From NCBI GenBank assembly GCA_017656265.1, contig JACDOD010000007.1, positions 1 to 64,000 of the forward strand: a stretch of DNA of 64,000 nt. Direction: 5' to 3'. Origin of the DNA: Bacillaceae bacterium (GTDB lineage Bacteria; Bacillota; Bacilli; Bacillales; Alkalibacillaceae). Below the pieces are notes generated by a model that had not been told where the DNA came from, did no database searches, and saw only the letters and a list, made by a program, of their open reading frames with translations. Shown piece after piece: positions 9,192-19,131 of this stretch; position 1 is the stretch's first letter, and every line of letters begins with the position of its first letter. Both the position numbers and the translations under genes were made by a program.

Positions 9192-9203
9192 GCCTGCTTT
9201 TTA
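9161..9203. terminator. Bidirectional terminator between the C39-like gene and asnB
   Basis: Long stem AAAGCAGGCT..TTACCC / GGGTAA..AGCCTGCTTT (9161-9177 and 9186-9200) followed on the plus strand by TTTTT. It overlaps the 3' ends of both convergent genes. Confidence 0.85.
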
Positions 9204-11085
9204 CTTGATCTTCCTGTTTTAATTGGTCAACATCAAATGTTTTCTCCACAAATACTTGATGCCAGAGCATAAACATTAATACCGTCCAAATCTTTCTGCT
9301 AAAATCTCCCTTTCCAAGGGCATGGTCTTCAAGAAGCTGAAGAATAACATTTTTTTGGAGGTATTCGTCTGTCTGGCTTTCCTGGATCAAATTCTTCGCC
9401 CAGTCATACAGCTCATGTTTCAGCCAGTGGCGTATCGGAACAGGGAAACCAAGTTTTTTCCGATTGAGTACATGATCGGGTACGATTCCCTTTGCGGCTT
9501 CACGCAATATCCATTTTGTCGTGCCATTTGCGATTTTATCTGTAGACGGAATCTCTCGTGCTACCCGAAATACTTCTTTATCCAGGAAAGGAACCCTCAA
9601 CTCCAGGGAATGAGCCATGGTCATTTTATCCGCTTTTAGCAAAATATCTCCCCTGAGCCAGGTGTGAATATCGATATACTGCATCTGCGAGACCGGATCT
9701 TCCCCCTGAACCTGGCGATAAAGCGGGGATGTCAAATCCTGATATGTCACATTGGCATCATAGTGTTTCAAAAGATTTGCCTTTTCATGCTCTTCAAACA
9801 TTTTCGCATTTCCAATATACCGTTCGTGAAGTGGGGTGGTTCCCCGTTCCAGAAAGCTTTTCCCTTTAACACCTTCCGGCAAAACATGGGCCACCCGTTT
9901 AAGCAAATCTTTTGCAGGGCCAGGAATGGACTGAAACACTTTTAACGATTCAGGCTCCCTGTAAATGTTGTAGCCTCCAAATAATTCATCAGAACCTTCT
10001 CCTGAGAGAACGACCGTTACATATTTACTCGCCTCACGGGCAACAAAATATAACGGCACACATGCCGGGTCTGCCAGAGGGTCGTCATTATGCCAGATAA
10101 TTTTCGGCAGTTTATGAACATATTCTTCCGGAGAAATCACATAGGAAATATTTTCAACCCCAAGCTTTTCGGCTGACTCTTTTGCCACATCAATTTCAGA
10201 ATAACCGTCCCGCTCAAACCCGACAGAAAAAGTCTGAATATGAGGGTTAAACTCTTTCGCAATAGCCACGATAATGGTGGAATCAATTCCTCCTGATAAA
10301 AAAGACCCCACTGGAACATCGCTGCGCATATGAACCTTTACTGAATCATATAATACATCCTGTATCTTTTTAATCCAGTCTTCTTTGGGACGAAGAACCG
10401 GCTTAAAGCGGGGATGATAATAACGGGTAAACGTAATCGTGTTTCCAGGCTTTACCGTGAAGTAATGACCTGCTTCTACCTTCTTTATTCTTTTTGTCAT
10501 TGTATACGGCTCCGGTACATATTGAAAGCTCAAATAATGCTGCAGTGCTTCTGGATTGACTGTTTCTTGACTATTTATATGGGATAGGCTTTTCTTTTCA
10601 GAAGCGAAATATATCCCATTGTCATCTTCTTGATAATACAGCGGCTTAATGCCGAAAGGATCCCTTGCTCCATACAATGTCTGTTCCTGTTTATCCCAGA
10701 TTAAAATGGCAAACATGCCCCGAAAATATGTAAAAGCCTTTTCCCCATATTTATGGAACATCGCCGCGATTACTTCCGTATCAGATTCTGTTTCGAAATC
10801 AAATTGATCTTTCTGAAGGTTTTCTTTTAGTTCTACATAATTGTATATTTCACCATTAAAAACCATCCAGTACCGTTCATTTTCATAACTCAAAGGCTGG
10901 TGTCCGCTGTCAATATCAATAATGCTTAAACGCCTAAAACCAAAAGAAATATATTCATCATGGAAATACCCTTCATCATCAGGACCTCGATGCTCGATCA
11001 CATTGTTTTGTTTCTGAATTTGCTCTTCCATATCTTGACTGATTGGTTCTGGTTTATGTCGGATCATGCCTATAAATCCACACAT
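9178..11085 (-). CDS. asnB: Asparagine synthetase (glutamine-hydrolysing)
   Basis: A 635-residue class II amidotransferase. It transfers glutamine amide nitrogen to aspartate with ATP. The mature N-terminus is the catalytic Cys of MCGFIGMIRHK, which fixes the start at 11085; GAGAGG lies about ten bases upstream. The Ntn glutaminase domain covers about residues 1-200 (RGPDDEG, GEIYNY present). The synthetase domain has the PP-loop SGGIDST and LSGEGSDELFGGY. Length matches B. subtilis AsnB (632). It is monocistronic here. Confidence 0.96.
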   Translation of the reverse strand: MCGFIGMIRHKPEPISQDMEEQIQKQNNVIEHRGPDDEGYFHDEYISFGFRRLSIIDIDSGHQPLSYENERYWMVFNGEIYNYVELKENLQKDQFDFETESDTEVIAAMFHKYGEKAFTYFRGMFAILIWDKQEQTLYGARDPFGIKPLYYQEDDNGIYFASEKKSLSHINSQETVNPEALQHYLSFQYVPEPYTMTKRIKKVEAGHYFTVKPGNTITFTRYYHPRFKPVLRPKEDWIKKIQDVLYDSVKVHMRSDVPVGSFLSGGIDSTIIVAIAKEFNPHIQTFSVGFERDGYSEIDVAKESAEKLGVENISYVISPEEYVHKLPKIIWHNDDPLADPACVPLYFVAREASKYVTVVLSGEGSDELFGGYNIYREPESLKVFQSIPGPAKDLLKRVAHVLPEGVKGKSFLERGTTPLHERYIGNAKMFEEHEKANLLKHYDANVTYQDLTSPLYRQVQGEDPVSQMQYIDIHTWLRGDILLKADKMTMAHSLELRVPFLDKEVFRVAREIPSTDKIANGTTKWILREAAKGIVPDHVLNRKKLGFPVPIRHWLKHELYDWAKNLIQESQTDEYLQKNVILQLLEDHALGKGDFSRKIWTVLMFMLWHQVFVEKTFDVDQLKQEDQVKSRLTHS

Positions 11086-11135
11086 GATGTTTATGCCCTC
11101 TCTTTCATCCACTTATGAAACATTCACTGAACTTG

Positions 11136-11144
11136 AGTATATCA
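11136..11144 (-). promoter_or_regulatory. Extended -10 promoter candidate of asnB
   Basis: TGATATACT on the minus strand, an extended -10 (TGN-TATACT), about 50 bases upstream of the asnB start. No good -35 hexamer is seen. Confidence 0.45.
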
Positions 11145-11260
11145 TAATCCATATTCCAATACGACTGAACTCCATGCTGTATAAAATATCTTTTTCCTTA
11201 TTCTTATATTATTCGAAAAAAATGTAACGGTTTTGAAGGTTTTTTTATTTTTGACAAATA

Positions 11261-11297
11261 GAAAAACCCTTGCTCATCTCGGATAAGATAGCAAGGG
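11261..11297 (-). terminator. Terminator of metK
   Basis: Perfect 8-base stem CCCTTGCT / AGCAAGGG on the minus strand (11297-11290 and 11274-11267) followed by TTTTTCTATTT. Confidence 0.88.
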
Positions 11298-11314
11298 CTG
11301 TGTTCATAGTTGAT

Positions 11315-12520
11315 TTAGTTCAGTTCATCTACCCATTTGCGCAATTCTTCTGCTTTATCTGTTTTTTCCCAGGTGAATTCCTCTTCCTCCCGGCCAAAGT
11401 GACCGTATGCAGCCGTCTTCTTGTAAATCGGGCGCCGAAGATCCAGCATCTTAATAATTCCTGCTGGTCTTAAATCAAATACCTTGCGAACAGCTTCTGC
11501 AAGCCTTTCTTCAGATACCTTACCGGTCCCAAATGTTTCAATGGAGATAGAAACAGGATGGGCAACACCAATAGCATAGGCCAGCTGTACTTCACAGGAA
11601 TCAGCCAGACCTGCTGCAACAATATTTTTTGCTACATAACGGGCCGCATATGCCGCAGATCGGTCTACCTTGGTTGGATCTTTACCGCTAAAGGCACCGC
11701 CGCCGTGACGGGCATAGCCTCCATACGTGTCGACAATGATTTTCCGGCCAGTCAAGCCGGCATCCCCCTGCGGTCCCCCAACAACAAAACGTCCTGTCGG
11801 GTTAATAAAGTATTTCGTGTTTTCTGATAAGAGTTCTTCTGGAACAACCGGGGCAATAACGTGTTCCTTTAAGTCCTGTTTAATTTGTTCAAGGGATACT
11901 TCAGGGTGATGCTGTGTTGAAATAACAATCGTATCAATGGCAACAGGCTGATTATGTTCATCGTATTCTACCGTCACCTGAGTCTTGCCGTCCGGACGTA
12001 AGTAAGGAAGTGTTTCATCTTTGCGGACCTGTGCCAGACGTCTTGACAGCTTATGCGCAAGAGAAATCGGCAAAGGCATTAATTCCTTCGTCTCATTGCA
12101 AGCATAACCAAACATCAATCCCTGGTCTCCTGCCCCAATCGCTTCAATTTCTTCATCAGACATTTGACCTTCCCTTGCTTCAAGGGCCTGATCTACTCCC
12201 TGAGCAATATCCGGAGATTGCTCATCAATGGCTGTCAGCACAGCACATGTCTCAGCATCAAAGCCATATTTAGCTCTGGTATAGCCAATGCTTTTTACCG
12301 TATCACGTACAATCGTTGGGATATCCACATACGTTTTGGTTGAGATTTCACCGGTTACAAGGACCAGACCTGTTGTAACGGTCGTTTCACACGCCACACG
12401 GGCATTTGGATCACTTTTTAAAATTTCATCAAGAATCGTATCGGAAATCTGGTCACAAATTTTATCCGGATGTCCCTCTGTAACCGATTCCGACGTAAAA
12501 AGCCGTCGTTTACTAGACAT
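11315..12520 (-). CDS. metK: S-adenosylmethionine synthetase
   Basis: A 401-residue methionine adenosyltransferase, which makes SAM from methionine and ATP. The motifs [25 protein letters not shown] and the P-loop-like [16 protein letters not shown] are intact. The start at 12520 is preferred over the upstream TTG at 12541 because AAGGAGG lies between them and the protein then begins [12 protein letters not shown] like its homologues. Expression is controlled by the upstream SAM riboswitch. Confidence 0.97.
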   Translation of the reverse strand: MSSKRRLFTSESVTEGHPDKICDQISDTILDEILKSDPNARVACETTVTTGLVLVTGEISTKTYVDIPTIVRDTVKSIGYTRAKYGFDAETCAVLTAIDEQSPDIAQGVDQALEAREGQMSDEEIEAIGAGDQGLMFGYACNETKELMPLPISLAHKLSRRLAQVRKDETLPYLRPDGKTQVTVEYDEHNQPVAIDTIVISTQHHPEVSLEQIKQDLKEHVIAPVVPEELLSENTKYFINPTGRFVVGGPQGDAGLTGRKIIVDTYGGYARHGGGAFSGKDPTKVDRSAAYAARYVAKNIVAAGLADSCEVQLAYAIGVAHPVSISIETFGTGKVSEERLAEAVRKVFDLRPAGIIKMLDLRRPIYKKTAAYGHFGREEEEFTWEKTDKAEELRKWVDELN

Positions 12521-12640
12521 TCCCTTTGTTTCCTCCTTCAATAAATTAAGTAGAATTCACGGACCTCTACCCAGTTTAGCTTTTATGAGAAACAAACCAC
12601 AGAAAAAAAGACGTGGTGTGATGTTCAAAAATAATTTGAA

Positions 12641-12803
12641 AAGAAATAAAAAACCTTTCCCAATTCAACAGAGGAAAGGGAAAGGATCCTTTCACTCTTA
12701 TCGCTCAAGACAAATGTCTTGCATCAGGTTAGCACCTTATCACATAATCGTGATGGTTGCCGGGCTTCTTTGGGCCTGTCCCTCCACCTGCTCTGGATAA
12801 GAG
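12641..12803 (-). promoter_or_regulatory. SAM-I (S-box) riboswitch with terminator, controlling metK
   Basis: On the minus strand the aptamer begins CTCTTATCCAGAGCAGGTGG and contains GAGGGACAGGCCC, GAAGCCCGGCAACC and AAGGTGCTAA, closing with GATAAGAG; P1 arms are 12803-12796 and 12702-12695. A terminator CCTTTCCC / GGGAAAGG (12685-12678 and 12661-12654) with a T-run follows. Bound SAM should switch metK off. The palindrome AAAGGATCCTTT between aptamer and terminator may take part in the switching. Confidence 0.95.
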
Positions 12804-12821
12804 AACTTCCGCTCGCGACTT

Positions 12822-12850
12822 ATCATAACGTGTAGAAAGGTCCATGTCAA
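12822..12850 (-). promoter_or_regulatory. Sigma-A promoter of metK
   Basis: TTGACA (12850-12845), 17-base spacer, TATGAT (12827-12822) on the minus strand, just upstream of the S-box aptamer. Confidence 0.85.
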
Positions 12851-12994
12851 CAACTGTTTATTCAACAATCCCTTTGTAAAAAATTATAGCGAATTTTCGT
12901 ATGGTTTTCCAAAACTTCCATAAAATTATCATACAAGCCTAATAATGAAAAAACTATGTCAATTTCGCTTAATAGTATGGACTAATAAAAACAT

Positions 12995-13005
12995 TGTGTT
13001 ATACT
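12995..13005 (+). promoter_or_regulatory. pckA promoter (extended -10) with CcpN-like operator
   Basis: The 11-base sequence TGTGTTATACT fits the CcpN operator consensus as I recall it from gapB and pckA (TRTGHYATAYW) at every position. It contains TATACT at 13000-13005 with TGN before it, an extended -10. Repression in glycolytic conditions would fit a gluconeogenic gene. The match is visible; CcpN binding is inferred. Confidence 0.65.
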
Positions 13006-13071
13006 AATATCAGATTTACTCGATTTGCTTTTGGATCTTTGTGAAATTTTTTGAAAAGGATGGGTTTATGG

Positions 13072-14664
13072 ATGAATACTGTCAATCAATTAAGTGCGCT
13101 TCAAGAGTTATTAATGCGTGAACATATTCAAAAAAATTTATCCGTTCCTGAACTTGTTGAAAAAGTTTTATCCAGAAATGAAGGTAAGCTGAGTTCAACA
13201 GGTGCAGTTCAAGTAGAAACTGGAAAGTATACAGGAAGATCACCTAAAGATAAATTTATTGTTAAAGATGAAATCAGCGAAAATAAAGTTGAATGGGGTC
13301 CTGTTAACCAGCCCATTTCTGAAGAGGTATTTTTGAACCTATATAATAAAGTAATCAACTACTTAGCTGAAAGGGACGAAGTATTTGTCTTTGACGGCTT
13401 TGCCGGTGCCGATGAAAAATATCGTTTGCCGATTCAAGTCATTAATGAATTTGCCTGGCACAACTTGTTTGCAAAACAGCTGTTTATTCGGCCAAATGAT
13501 GATGAGTTAAACGATCATAAACCTGAATTTACCGTTATCTCTGCTCCAAACTTTAAGGCAAACCCAGAAGAAGACGGTACCCATTCAGAAGCATTTATCA
13601 TCGTGTCCTTTAAACATAACATTGTTTTAATTGGAGGTACCGAATACGCTGGAGAAATTAAAAAGTCTATTTTCTCCGTGATGAACTATTTGCTGCCTCA
13701 AAAAGATGTGCTATCTATGCACTGCTCAGCAAATGTAGGACTGGAAGGAGACGTAGCTCTATTCTTCGGCCTCTCTGGAACCGGAAAAACAACATTATCC
13801 GCAGATCCTAACCGCCGTTTGATCGGGGATGATGAACATGCCTGGTCAAACCATGGTGTGTTTAACATCGAAGGTGGCTGCTATGCAAAATGCGTAAACT
13901 TATCCAAAGAAAAAGAACCTCAAATATATGATGCAATCCGATTCGGATCCGTACTGGAAAACGTAATCATCGATGATCGGACTAGACAGCCAGATTACGA
14001 TGATACGTCTCTAACTGAAAATACACGTGCTGCGTATCCGATTGAAAATATTGATAACATCGTTCAGCCAAGCATTGCTGGGCATCCAAGAACTATTATT
14101 TTCTTAACTGCTGATGCATTTGGCGTTCTGCCCCCAATCAGCCGTTTGACAAAGGAACAGGCCATGTATCACTTTATAAGCGGATATACCAGTAAATTAG
14201 CTGGTACAGAAAGGGGTATCACATCACCGACTGCAACATTCTCTACCTGCTTCGGTGCACCTTTCTTGCCGCTTCCAGCTTCAACTTATGCTGAGATGCT
14301 TGGCGAAAAAATTGATCAATACGATGTTAATGTATACCTGGTAAACACTGGATGGACAGGTGGACCTTATGGTGAAGGCAGCCGAATCAAATTAGCTTAC
14401 ACCCGCGCCATGGTACACGCTGCATTAGAAGGTGAGCTAAATTCTACTGAGACCGTTACAGATCCAATTTTTGGCCTTGAAATTCCTACCCATGTTCCAG
14501 GTGTTCCTGGCCAGGTGCTTGTACCTAAGCAAACATGGAGCAATCCTGACCAATATGATGAAAAAGCGAAAGAGCTTGCCATGAAATTCCATGAAAACTT
14601 CAAGAAGTTTGAAAATGTTTCAGATGAAATTGCCAGCGCTGGCCCACTATATCGGCCAGAATAA
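13072..14664 (+). CDS. pckA: Phosphoenolpyruvate carboxykinase (ATP)
   Basis: A 530-residue ATP-dependent PEPCK, converting oxaloacetate to phosphoenolpyruvate at the entry of gluconeogenesis. The kinase-1a P-loop [11 protein letters not shown], the metal-binding LIGDDEH and the [10 protein letters not shown] motif are intact, as is the oxaloacetate-binding TGRSPKDKF near the N-terminus. The ATG at 13072 has AAAAGGA upstream; in-frame upstream starts lack a spaced site. The gene is divergent from metK. Confidence 0.96.
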   Translation: MNTVNQLSALQELLMREHIQKNLSVPELVEKVLSRNEGKLSSTGAVQVETGKYTGRSPKDKFIVKDEISENKVEWGPVNQPISEEVFLNLYNKVINYLAERDEVFVFDGFAGADEKYRLPIQVINEFAWHNLFAKQLFIRPNDDELNDHKPEFTVISAPNFKANPEEDGTHSEAFIIVSFKHNIVLIGGTEYAGEIKKSIFSVMNYLLPQKDVLSMHCSANVGLEGDVALFFGLSGTGKTTLSADPNRRLIGDDEHAWSNHGVFNIEGGCYAKCVNLSKEKEPQIYDAIRFGSVLENVIIDDRTRQPDYDDTSLTENTRAAYPIENIDNIVQPSIAGHPRTIIFLTADAFGVLPPISRLTKEQAMYHFISGYTSKLAGTERGITSPTATFSTCFGAPFLPLPASTYAEMLGEKIDQYDVNVYLVNTGWTGGPYGEGSRIKLAYTRAMVHAALEGELNSTETVTDPIFGLEIPTHVPGVPGQVLVPKQTWSNPDQYDEKAKELAMKFHENFKKFENVSDEIASAGPLYRPE

Positions 14665-14710
14665 GCAACATTTAAACATTGTTCCCTCATCTCCTTTATT
14701 TATATAAATG

Positions 14711-14746
14711 GGCTGCCGACAGATTTCGGCAGCCTCTTTATTTTTT
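14711..14746 (+). terminator. Terminator of pckA
   Basis: Stem GGCTGCCGA / TCGGCAGCC (14711-14719, 14726-14734) with TCTTTATTTTTTC after it. The tail runs into the 3' end of the convergent ytmA. Confidence 0.9.
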
Positions 14747-15520
14747 CAGCCAATTGGAAAGCTGTTGAACAATTCTCCTGTTCGTGGCTGGAGGAAAATA
14801 GTGGTCATATTCTTTATATAGCCAGAAATCATAGGAGATTTCAAATCGTTTCAGCTCTTTCTCAAGGAGATCGGCGTGTTTCACACTTACATTCTGATCC
14901 TTTGCTCCATGAATGATTAATACCGGACATGTCAGATGCTTGATTTCATTCAGGGGGGTCCTCTGGCTATATTCTTCCGGATGTTTTCCTGGAGTCCCGC
15001 CCGTCACCCGCTTTAACATTCTTCTCAAATCAACTCTCTCTTCATACGTTAACTGGACGTCACTTACACCTCCCCATGTTACAACTTTACAGACCTTTGT
15101 TTCTTCAATGGCTGTCCATAAAGCCATTAATCCACCCCTGGAAAAGCCAAAGGCAAAAATATGATCCTGTTGTACATGTGGATGCTGGGTTAACACCCGA
15201 AATCCATTGACCGCATCCTGGCGGTCTTCCAGTCCAAAATCTTCTCTTCCTTCCCCTCCAAGATTCCCACGGTAACACGGGGCAAAAACAATAAAACCTT
15301 CAGAAGCAAATTGAATCAGGCGCCCTATGCGAACTTTCCCGACATTTTTTATTCCGCCCCGCAAATACAGGAGACCAGGATACTTTCTGCTGATTTCCGC
15401 CGGTTCCACTAAAAAACCTTTTACTCTTAACCCGCTGCTGATGTAAGTTACAAGATAGACATTAAAATCTGGATGGGGTGATGGGAAGCGAAGCTGGTGC
15501 AGAACATAACCGTCTTTCAT
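14738..15520 (-). CDS. ytmA: Alpha/beta hydrolase of the prolyl oligopeptidase-like group, YtmA type
   Basis: A 260-residue single-domain hydrolase. The nucleophile elbow is GFSRGG, the acid lies in IHGAKDQNV and the histidine in YKEYDHYFPP. PCYRGNLGGEGREDFG is the oxyanion/second-turn region typical of S9-like esterases. The start at 15520 has AAAGGAG about ten bases upstream. B. subtilis ytmA sits in the same position next to pckA. Substrate unknown; peptidase or acyl-esterase are both possible. Confidence 0.8.
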   Translation of the reverse strand: MKDGYVLHQLRFPSPHPDFNVYLVTYISSGLRVKGFLVEPAEISRKYPGLLYLRGGIKNVGKVRIGRLIQFASEGFIVFAPCYRGNLGGEGREDFGLEDRQDAVNGFRVLTQHPHVQQDHIFAFGFSRGGLMALWTAIEETKVCKVVTWGGVSDVQLTYEERVDLRRMLKRVTGGTPGKHPEEYSQRTPLNEIKHLTCPVLIIHGAKDQNVSVKHADLLEKELKRFEISYDFWLYKEYDHYFPPATNRRIVQQLSNWLKK

Positions 15521-15617
15521 ACAATCATTCTCCTTTGACTGGGCATTCACACATTTTTAATAAGAAACATAAACTATGGCAGTATTCCACTTATATCATA
15601 CAGGAGGATGAAACGAA

Positions 15618-16601
15618 ATGAAAAAAATCCCCTTTCTTTTAATTTTCCTGGGGTTCGGATTTCTTCTAACCGCATGTACCGAAGAAAATTCCACCATTCA
15701 GGTAGCAGAGGTTACGAGGTCCATATTTTATGCCCCCCAGTATGTTGCCCTTGAAAAAGGATTCTTTGAAGAAGAAGGATTAAATGTCGAACTGAGAACA
15801 ACATGGGGCGGAGATAAAACCATGACTACACTGCTGTCAGATGGTGCAGACATTGCTCTGGTAGGATCAGAAACAAGCATATACGTTTATGCGAGAGGCT
15901 CGGACGATCCTGTCATCAATTTTGCCCAGCTCACTCAGACGGATGGAACCTTTTTAGTTGCTAAGGAGGAACGCACTGACTTCAACTGGGAAGACTTGAA
16001 GGGCAGCAACTTTCTGGGACAGCGTAAAGGCGGGATGCCCCAGATGGTCGGTGAATTCGTTCTTAAAAAACACGGCATTAATCCCCATGAAGATTTAAAT
16101 TTAACCCAGAGCATTGACTTTGCCAACATCCCGAATGCCTTTGCTACAGGCGATTATGACTATGTTCAGCTGTTTGAACCGACAGCCAGTATTATGGAAC
16201 GGGAAGGAAAAGGACACATCATTGCATCGTTCGGCACGGAGTCCGGAAAGGTGCCTTACACCGTTTTTATGGCAAAACAAAGCTTCATCAACGAAAACGA
16301 AGATGATATTAAAAAATTTACCCGTGCTCTGTATAAAGCCCAGCAGTGGGTGCAAGCTCACAGTGCTGAAGAAATTGCCAGTGTGATTCAGCCTTATTTC
16401 GAAGACACCGATTTAGATTTAATTACAACAGTTGTTAACCATTACAAAAGCCAGGGTTCTTATGCAGAAAATCCTATCCTGGATGAGGCGGAATGGAACA
16501 ACTTAAAAGAAATTATGGAAGAAGCCGGGGAATTGCCGCAGGATGTAAAACATAACACACTGGTGAACACGGAAATTGCCAGAGAAATTTTAAATGAATA
16601 A
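15618..16601 (+). CDS. ytlA: ABC transporter substrate-binding lipoprotein (NMT1/ThiY-like), YtlA type
   Basis: A 327-residue lipoprotein. The signal peptide ends in the lipobox LLTACTEE (Cys at about residue 20). The mature part is an NMT1/THI5-like periplasmic-binding fold (SIFYAPQYVALEKGFFEEEG), the class that binds pyrimidines, sulfonates or aromatic acids. AGGAGG precedes the ATG. It heads a three-gene ABC importer with the ATPase and permease that follow. The ligand cannot be told from sequence; hydroxymethylpyrimidine-like or other small heterocycles are possible. Confidence 0.82.
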   Translation: MKKIPFLLIFLGFGFLLTACTEENSTIQVAEVTRSIFYAPQYVALEKGFFEEEGLNVELRTTWGGDKTMTTLLSDGADIALVGSETSIYVYARGSDDPVINFAQLTQTDGTFLVAKEERTDFNWEDLKGSNFLGQRKGGMPQMVGEFVLKKHGINPHEDLNLTQSIDFANIPNAFATGDYDYVQLFEPTASIMEREGKGHIIASFGTESGKVPYTVFMAKQSFINENEDDIKKFTRALYKAQQWVQAHSAEEIASVIQPYFEDTDLDLITTVVNHYKSQGSYAENPILDEAEWNNLKEIMEEAGELPQDVKHNTLVNTEIAREILNE

Positions 16602-16617
16602 GGGGGAGGGAATACCC

Positions 16618-17394
16618 TTGACCTTTTTGTCAGTAAAAAATATATCCCAGCAATATTTTTCCCATAATAGCTACACCAAAGCACTGGAGAATATTTGCTT
16701 TGATGTATCAGAAGGTCAGTTTCTTTCACTGATTGGACCAAGCGGATGCGGCAAAACCACGCTCCTTTCGATCATAGCCGGTTTAATCACACCTACAGCA
16801 GGCAAAGTGCTCCTTGAGGGAAAGGAAATGGCTAAAGAAAAACTGCAAATCGGATATATGCTCCAGCAGGATTATTTATTCCCCTGGAAAACCATTATGG
16901 AGAACGTTCTTTTAGGACCCCATATCCAGAAAAATCGGGATCCTTCACTTAAGGAGAAAGCGGAACAGCTGCTTGAAGAAATGGGAATCGGTCAAACAAA
17001 AAATTCCTATCCCAATCATCTTTCCGGAGGGATGAGGCAGCGTGTGTCGCTTGCCAGGACAATGATCACTGACCCTAAACTTCTTTTACTTGACGAACCT
17101 TTTTCCGCCCTTGATTATCAGACTAAGTTAAAGCTTGAAAATCTGGTCGCATCAACCCTTAAGACCTATAAAAAAACATCCATTCTGGTGACACACGATA
17201 TTGAAGAAGCCATCGCCATGAGTGACACAATTATTCTGTTATCATCCAATCCAGGGAAAATCCATAGCACGTTTACCGTTCCAGAAGAACTTCAAAACAT
17301 GACACCTTTTGAGGCCCGTCATCATACAACCTTCCCTTCTTTTTTTAAGAAGGTGTGGAAGGAGATGGAAAATCTTGAGTCAAAAGCAGGATGA
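16618..17394 (+). CDS. ytlC: ABC transporter ATP-binding protein, YtlC type
   Basis: A 258-residue ABC ATPase of the nitrate/sulfonate/taurine class. Walker A is GPSGCGKTT (residues 40-48), Q-loop [10 protein letters not shown], signature LSGGMRQR, Walker B LLLLDEPF and switch VTHD. The start is a TTG at 16618, chosen because GGGGGAGGG lies about seven bases upstream; an ATG at 16594 overlaps ytlA and has no site. Its end overlaps ytlD by 20 bases. Confidence 0.88.
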   Translation: MTFLSVKNISQQYFSHNSYTKALENICFDVSEGQFLSLIGPSGCGKTTLLSIIAGLITPTAGKVLLEGKEMAKEKLQIGYMLQQDYLFPWKTIMENVLLGPHIQKNRDPSLKEKAEQLLEEMGIGQTKNSYPNHLSGGMRQRVSLARTMITDPKLLLLDEPFSALDYQTKLKLENLVASTLKTYKKTSILVTHDIEEAIAMSDTIILLSSNPGKIHSTFTVPEELQNMTPFEARHHTTFPSFFKKVWKEMENLESKAG

Positions 17395-18178
17395 ACTTCG
17401 ATTTATCATGCACAAGCAAAAACTAAAAAAAGAAAAACGATTGGTCACTTACTGGCAGCTTTTTCTATTTGTTATCTTTTTTTCTTCATGGGAAATGTTT
17501 AGCAGATTAAAATGGATTGATCCCCTCGTATTCAGCTCGCCATCAAGAATTTCCCGCATGTTTATGGATAAAGTTGAGGATGGATCGATCTGGATGCATA
17601 TTCAAGTCACATTGCTGGAAACCGTAGCAGGTTTTATTATTGGTACTGTTGCAGGCATTCTATTAGCCGGTATCCTGTGGTGGTTTCCGAGAGTGGCTAA
17701 AATAGTTGATCCCTATCTCGTTATTTTAAATGCCATGCCAAAAGTTGCTCTAGGCCCCATCATTATTGTCGCTTTGGGACCCGGCTATTTCTCCATTATT
17801 GCAATGGGGGTAGTCATATCCATCGTCATTACGACCATTGTGGTTTATTCAGCCTTTCGCGAAGTGGATGAAAATTATATAAAAGTGTTGAGAACATTTG
17901 GAGCTAATCGATTTCAAATATTTAAAGAGGCGATTTTTCCTGCCTCCTTTCCATCGATGATTTCAACCTTTAAAGTAAATGTAGGATTATCCTGGGTCGG
18001 GGTTATTGTAGGTGAATTTCTTGTCTCCCAAAAAGGGCTGGGCTATCTGATTATATATGGGTTCCAGGTATTTGATTTTACATTGGTGTTATCCAGTCTT
18101 TTACTGATTGCTGTCTTTGCAGCCCTTATGTATCAAGCAGTAGAAAAACTAGAAAAGAAACTGATCCACAACCGATAG
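17375..18178 (+). CDS. ytlD: ABC transporter permease (BPD transport system inner membrane component), YtlD type
   Basis: A 267-residue permease with about six membrane segments and the EAA loop around [26 protein letters not shown]. It pairs with the preceding ATPase and lipoprotein. The most likely start is TTG at 17375, with AAGGAG ten bases before it, inside the end of ytlC; ATG at 17408 has no site at a fitting distance. The assignment follows the ssuC/thiX-like permease family. Confidence 0.85.
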   Translation: MSQKQDELRFIMHKQKLKKEKRLVTYWQLFLFVIFFSSWEMFSRLKWIDPLVFSSPSRISRMFMDKVEDGSIWMHIQVTLLETVAGFIIGTVAGILLAGILWWFPRVAKIVDPYLVILNAMPKVALGPIIIVALGPGYFSIIAMGVVISIVITTIVVYSAFREVDENYIKVLRTFGANRFQIFKEAIFPASFPSMISTFKVNVGLSWVGVIVGEFLVSQKGLGYLIIYGFQVFDFTLVLSSLLLIAVFAALMYQAVEKLEKKLIHNR

Positions 18179-18249
18179 CAAGCAGAAGTGTCTGCTTAGA
18201 CCCGATAACTTCAGCAGGCACCCGGGATGGATGTCATCCGCAAAGATGC

Positions 18250-18295
18250 AAAAATCCCTTGCTCAATCAATCTTTGATTGCAAGGGATTTCTTTA
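18250..18295. terminator. Bidirectional terminator between ytlD and ytkD
   Basis: Stem AAATCCCTTGC / GCAAGGGATTT (about 18251-18261 and 18280-18290) with T-rich sequence on both strands. The preceding 18180-18245 also holds a small hairpin AGCAGA / TCTGCT and CCCG repeats of unknown meaning. Confidence 0.85.
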
Positions 18296-18772
18296 TATCC
18301 ATTCCTGTAACTGATTTTGAATATATGTCAGGCTGTTTGGAAGTACCCCATCTTTCATCATAAAACTGAAAGAAGGGTCATTTTTTATATTTTCGGGAAG
18401 CTGATCATATAATACCGGTCCCTCTGTTTCGTAATACGTCGTCTGACTGGCAAGTTCCTTTACGGCAGCAAAATAAATATTCTTAACTATGGATCCGCCT
18501 TTTCCATCTACATAATATTGCCCGACATATTCCAGTTTGCTTACAATTCCTCCTGTTTCCTCCCGAACTTCCCTGATGGCCGCTTCTTCCGGTGTCTCAC
18601 CAGGTTCCACTTTCCCTCCTGGAAACTCCAGTCCCCGATCCTTATGCCGGGTTAAAAGCCATTTATCTTTATAACGGGCAATGACCCATACGTGTTTTGG
18701 ATTCCTTGAAAAAGGACACTTTGAAAACGAAAGCCTTACCTCATTATCATAATAATCTCTAAACGTTATCAT
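18293..18772 (-). CDS. ytkD: Nudix hydrolase, YtkD type
   Basis: A 159-residue Nudix protein. The box GX5EX7REUXEEXGU is complete at residues 52-74 ([18 protein letters not shown], then REETGG). B. subtilis YtkD hydrolyses oxidised (d)NTPs and acts as an RNA pyrophosphohydrolase-like enzyme. AAAGGTAG precedes the ATG. The gene is alone on its strand. Confidence 0.87.
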   Translation of the reverse strand: MITFRDYYDNEVRLSFSKCPFSRNPKHVWVIARYKDKWLLTRHKDRGLEFPGGKVEPGETPEEAAIREVREETGGIVSKLEYVGQYYVDGKGGSIVKNIYFAAVKELASQTTYYETEGPVLYDQLPENIKNDPSFSFMMKDGVLPNSLTYIQNQLQEWI

Positions 18773-19131
18773 ATATTTTCACTACCTTTAATTTCTAATT
18801 TTTGTATGGTTATTTTGGACTAACCAGGTTCAGCTAAAATCCAGCCCGTTGCTCTCAGGTTAACATCACTTTCCTTATCATAAGAATCCAAAAATTATTT
18901 TGCAAGGAATATTCATTATTTGCTAGAAAAAAATTCAAAAAAATGATTTCCCGGCTACCCCCAGAGGGGAGAGCCCCTTTAACGAATATTACAGTAAGGG
19001 AATAAAACAGCAGACCTGATTTTCAAACTGTAATGATCCGCATTACTTATATTATTCCTGTGCTCTCACCATGTAAACATGACCCTTTACAAAATTGCTA
19101 ATGAGTTTACAGGATTTATGGAGGTATAACA
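18773..19131. other. Intergenic region with strong hairpin, no gene seen
   Basis: No open frame is convincing here. A strong hairpin lies at 18953-18975: GGCT / AGCC enclosing CCCCC-AGA-GGGG. A second weaker fold, TAACC / GGTTA (about 18822-18864), lies just upstream of ytkD on its strand. No T-run follows either. Promoters for the divergent ytkD and the lipoprotein gene must lie here, but none is clear. Confidence 0.5.

Noticed and set aside
18822-18864. TPP-riboswitch-like CTGAGAG..ACCTGG fragments before ytkD
   Set aside because: The remaining conserved blocks of the TPP aptamer are missing, and ytkD is not a thiamine gene.
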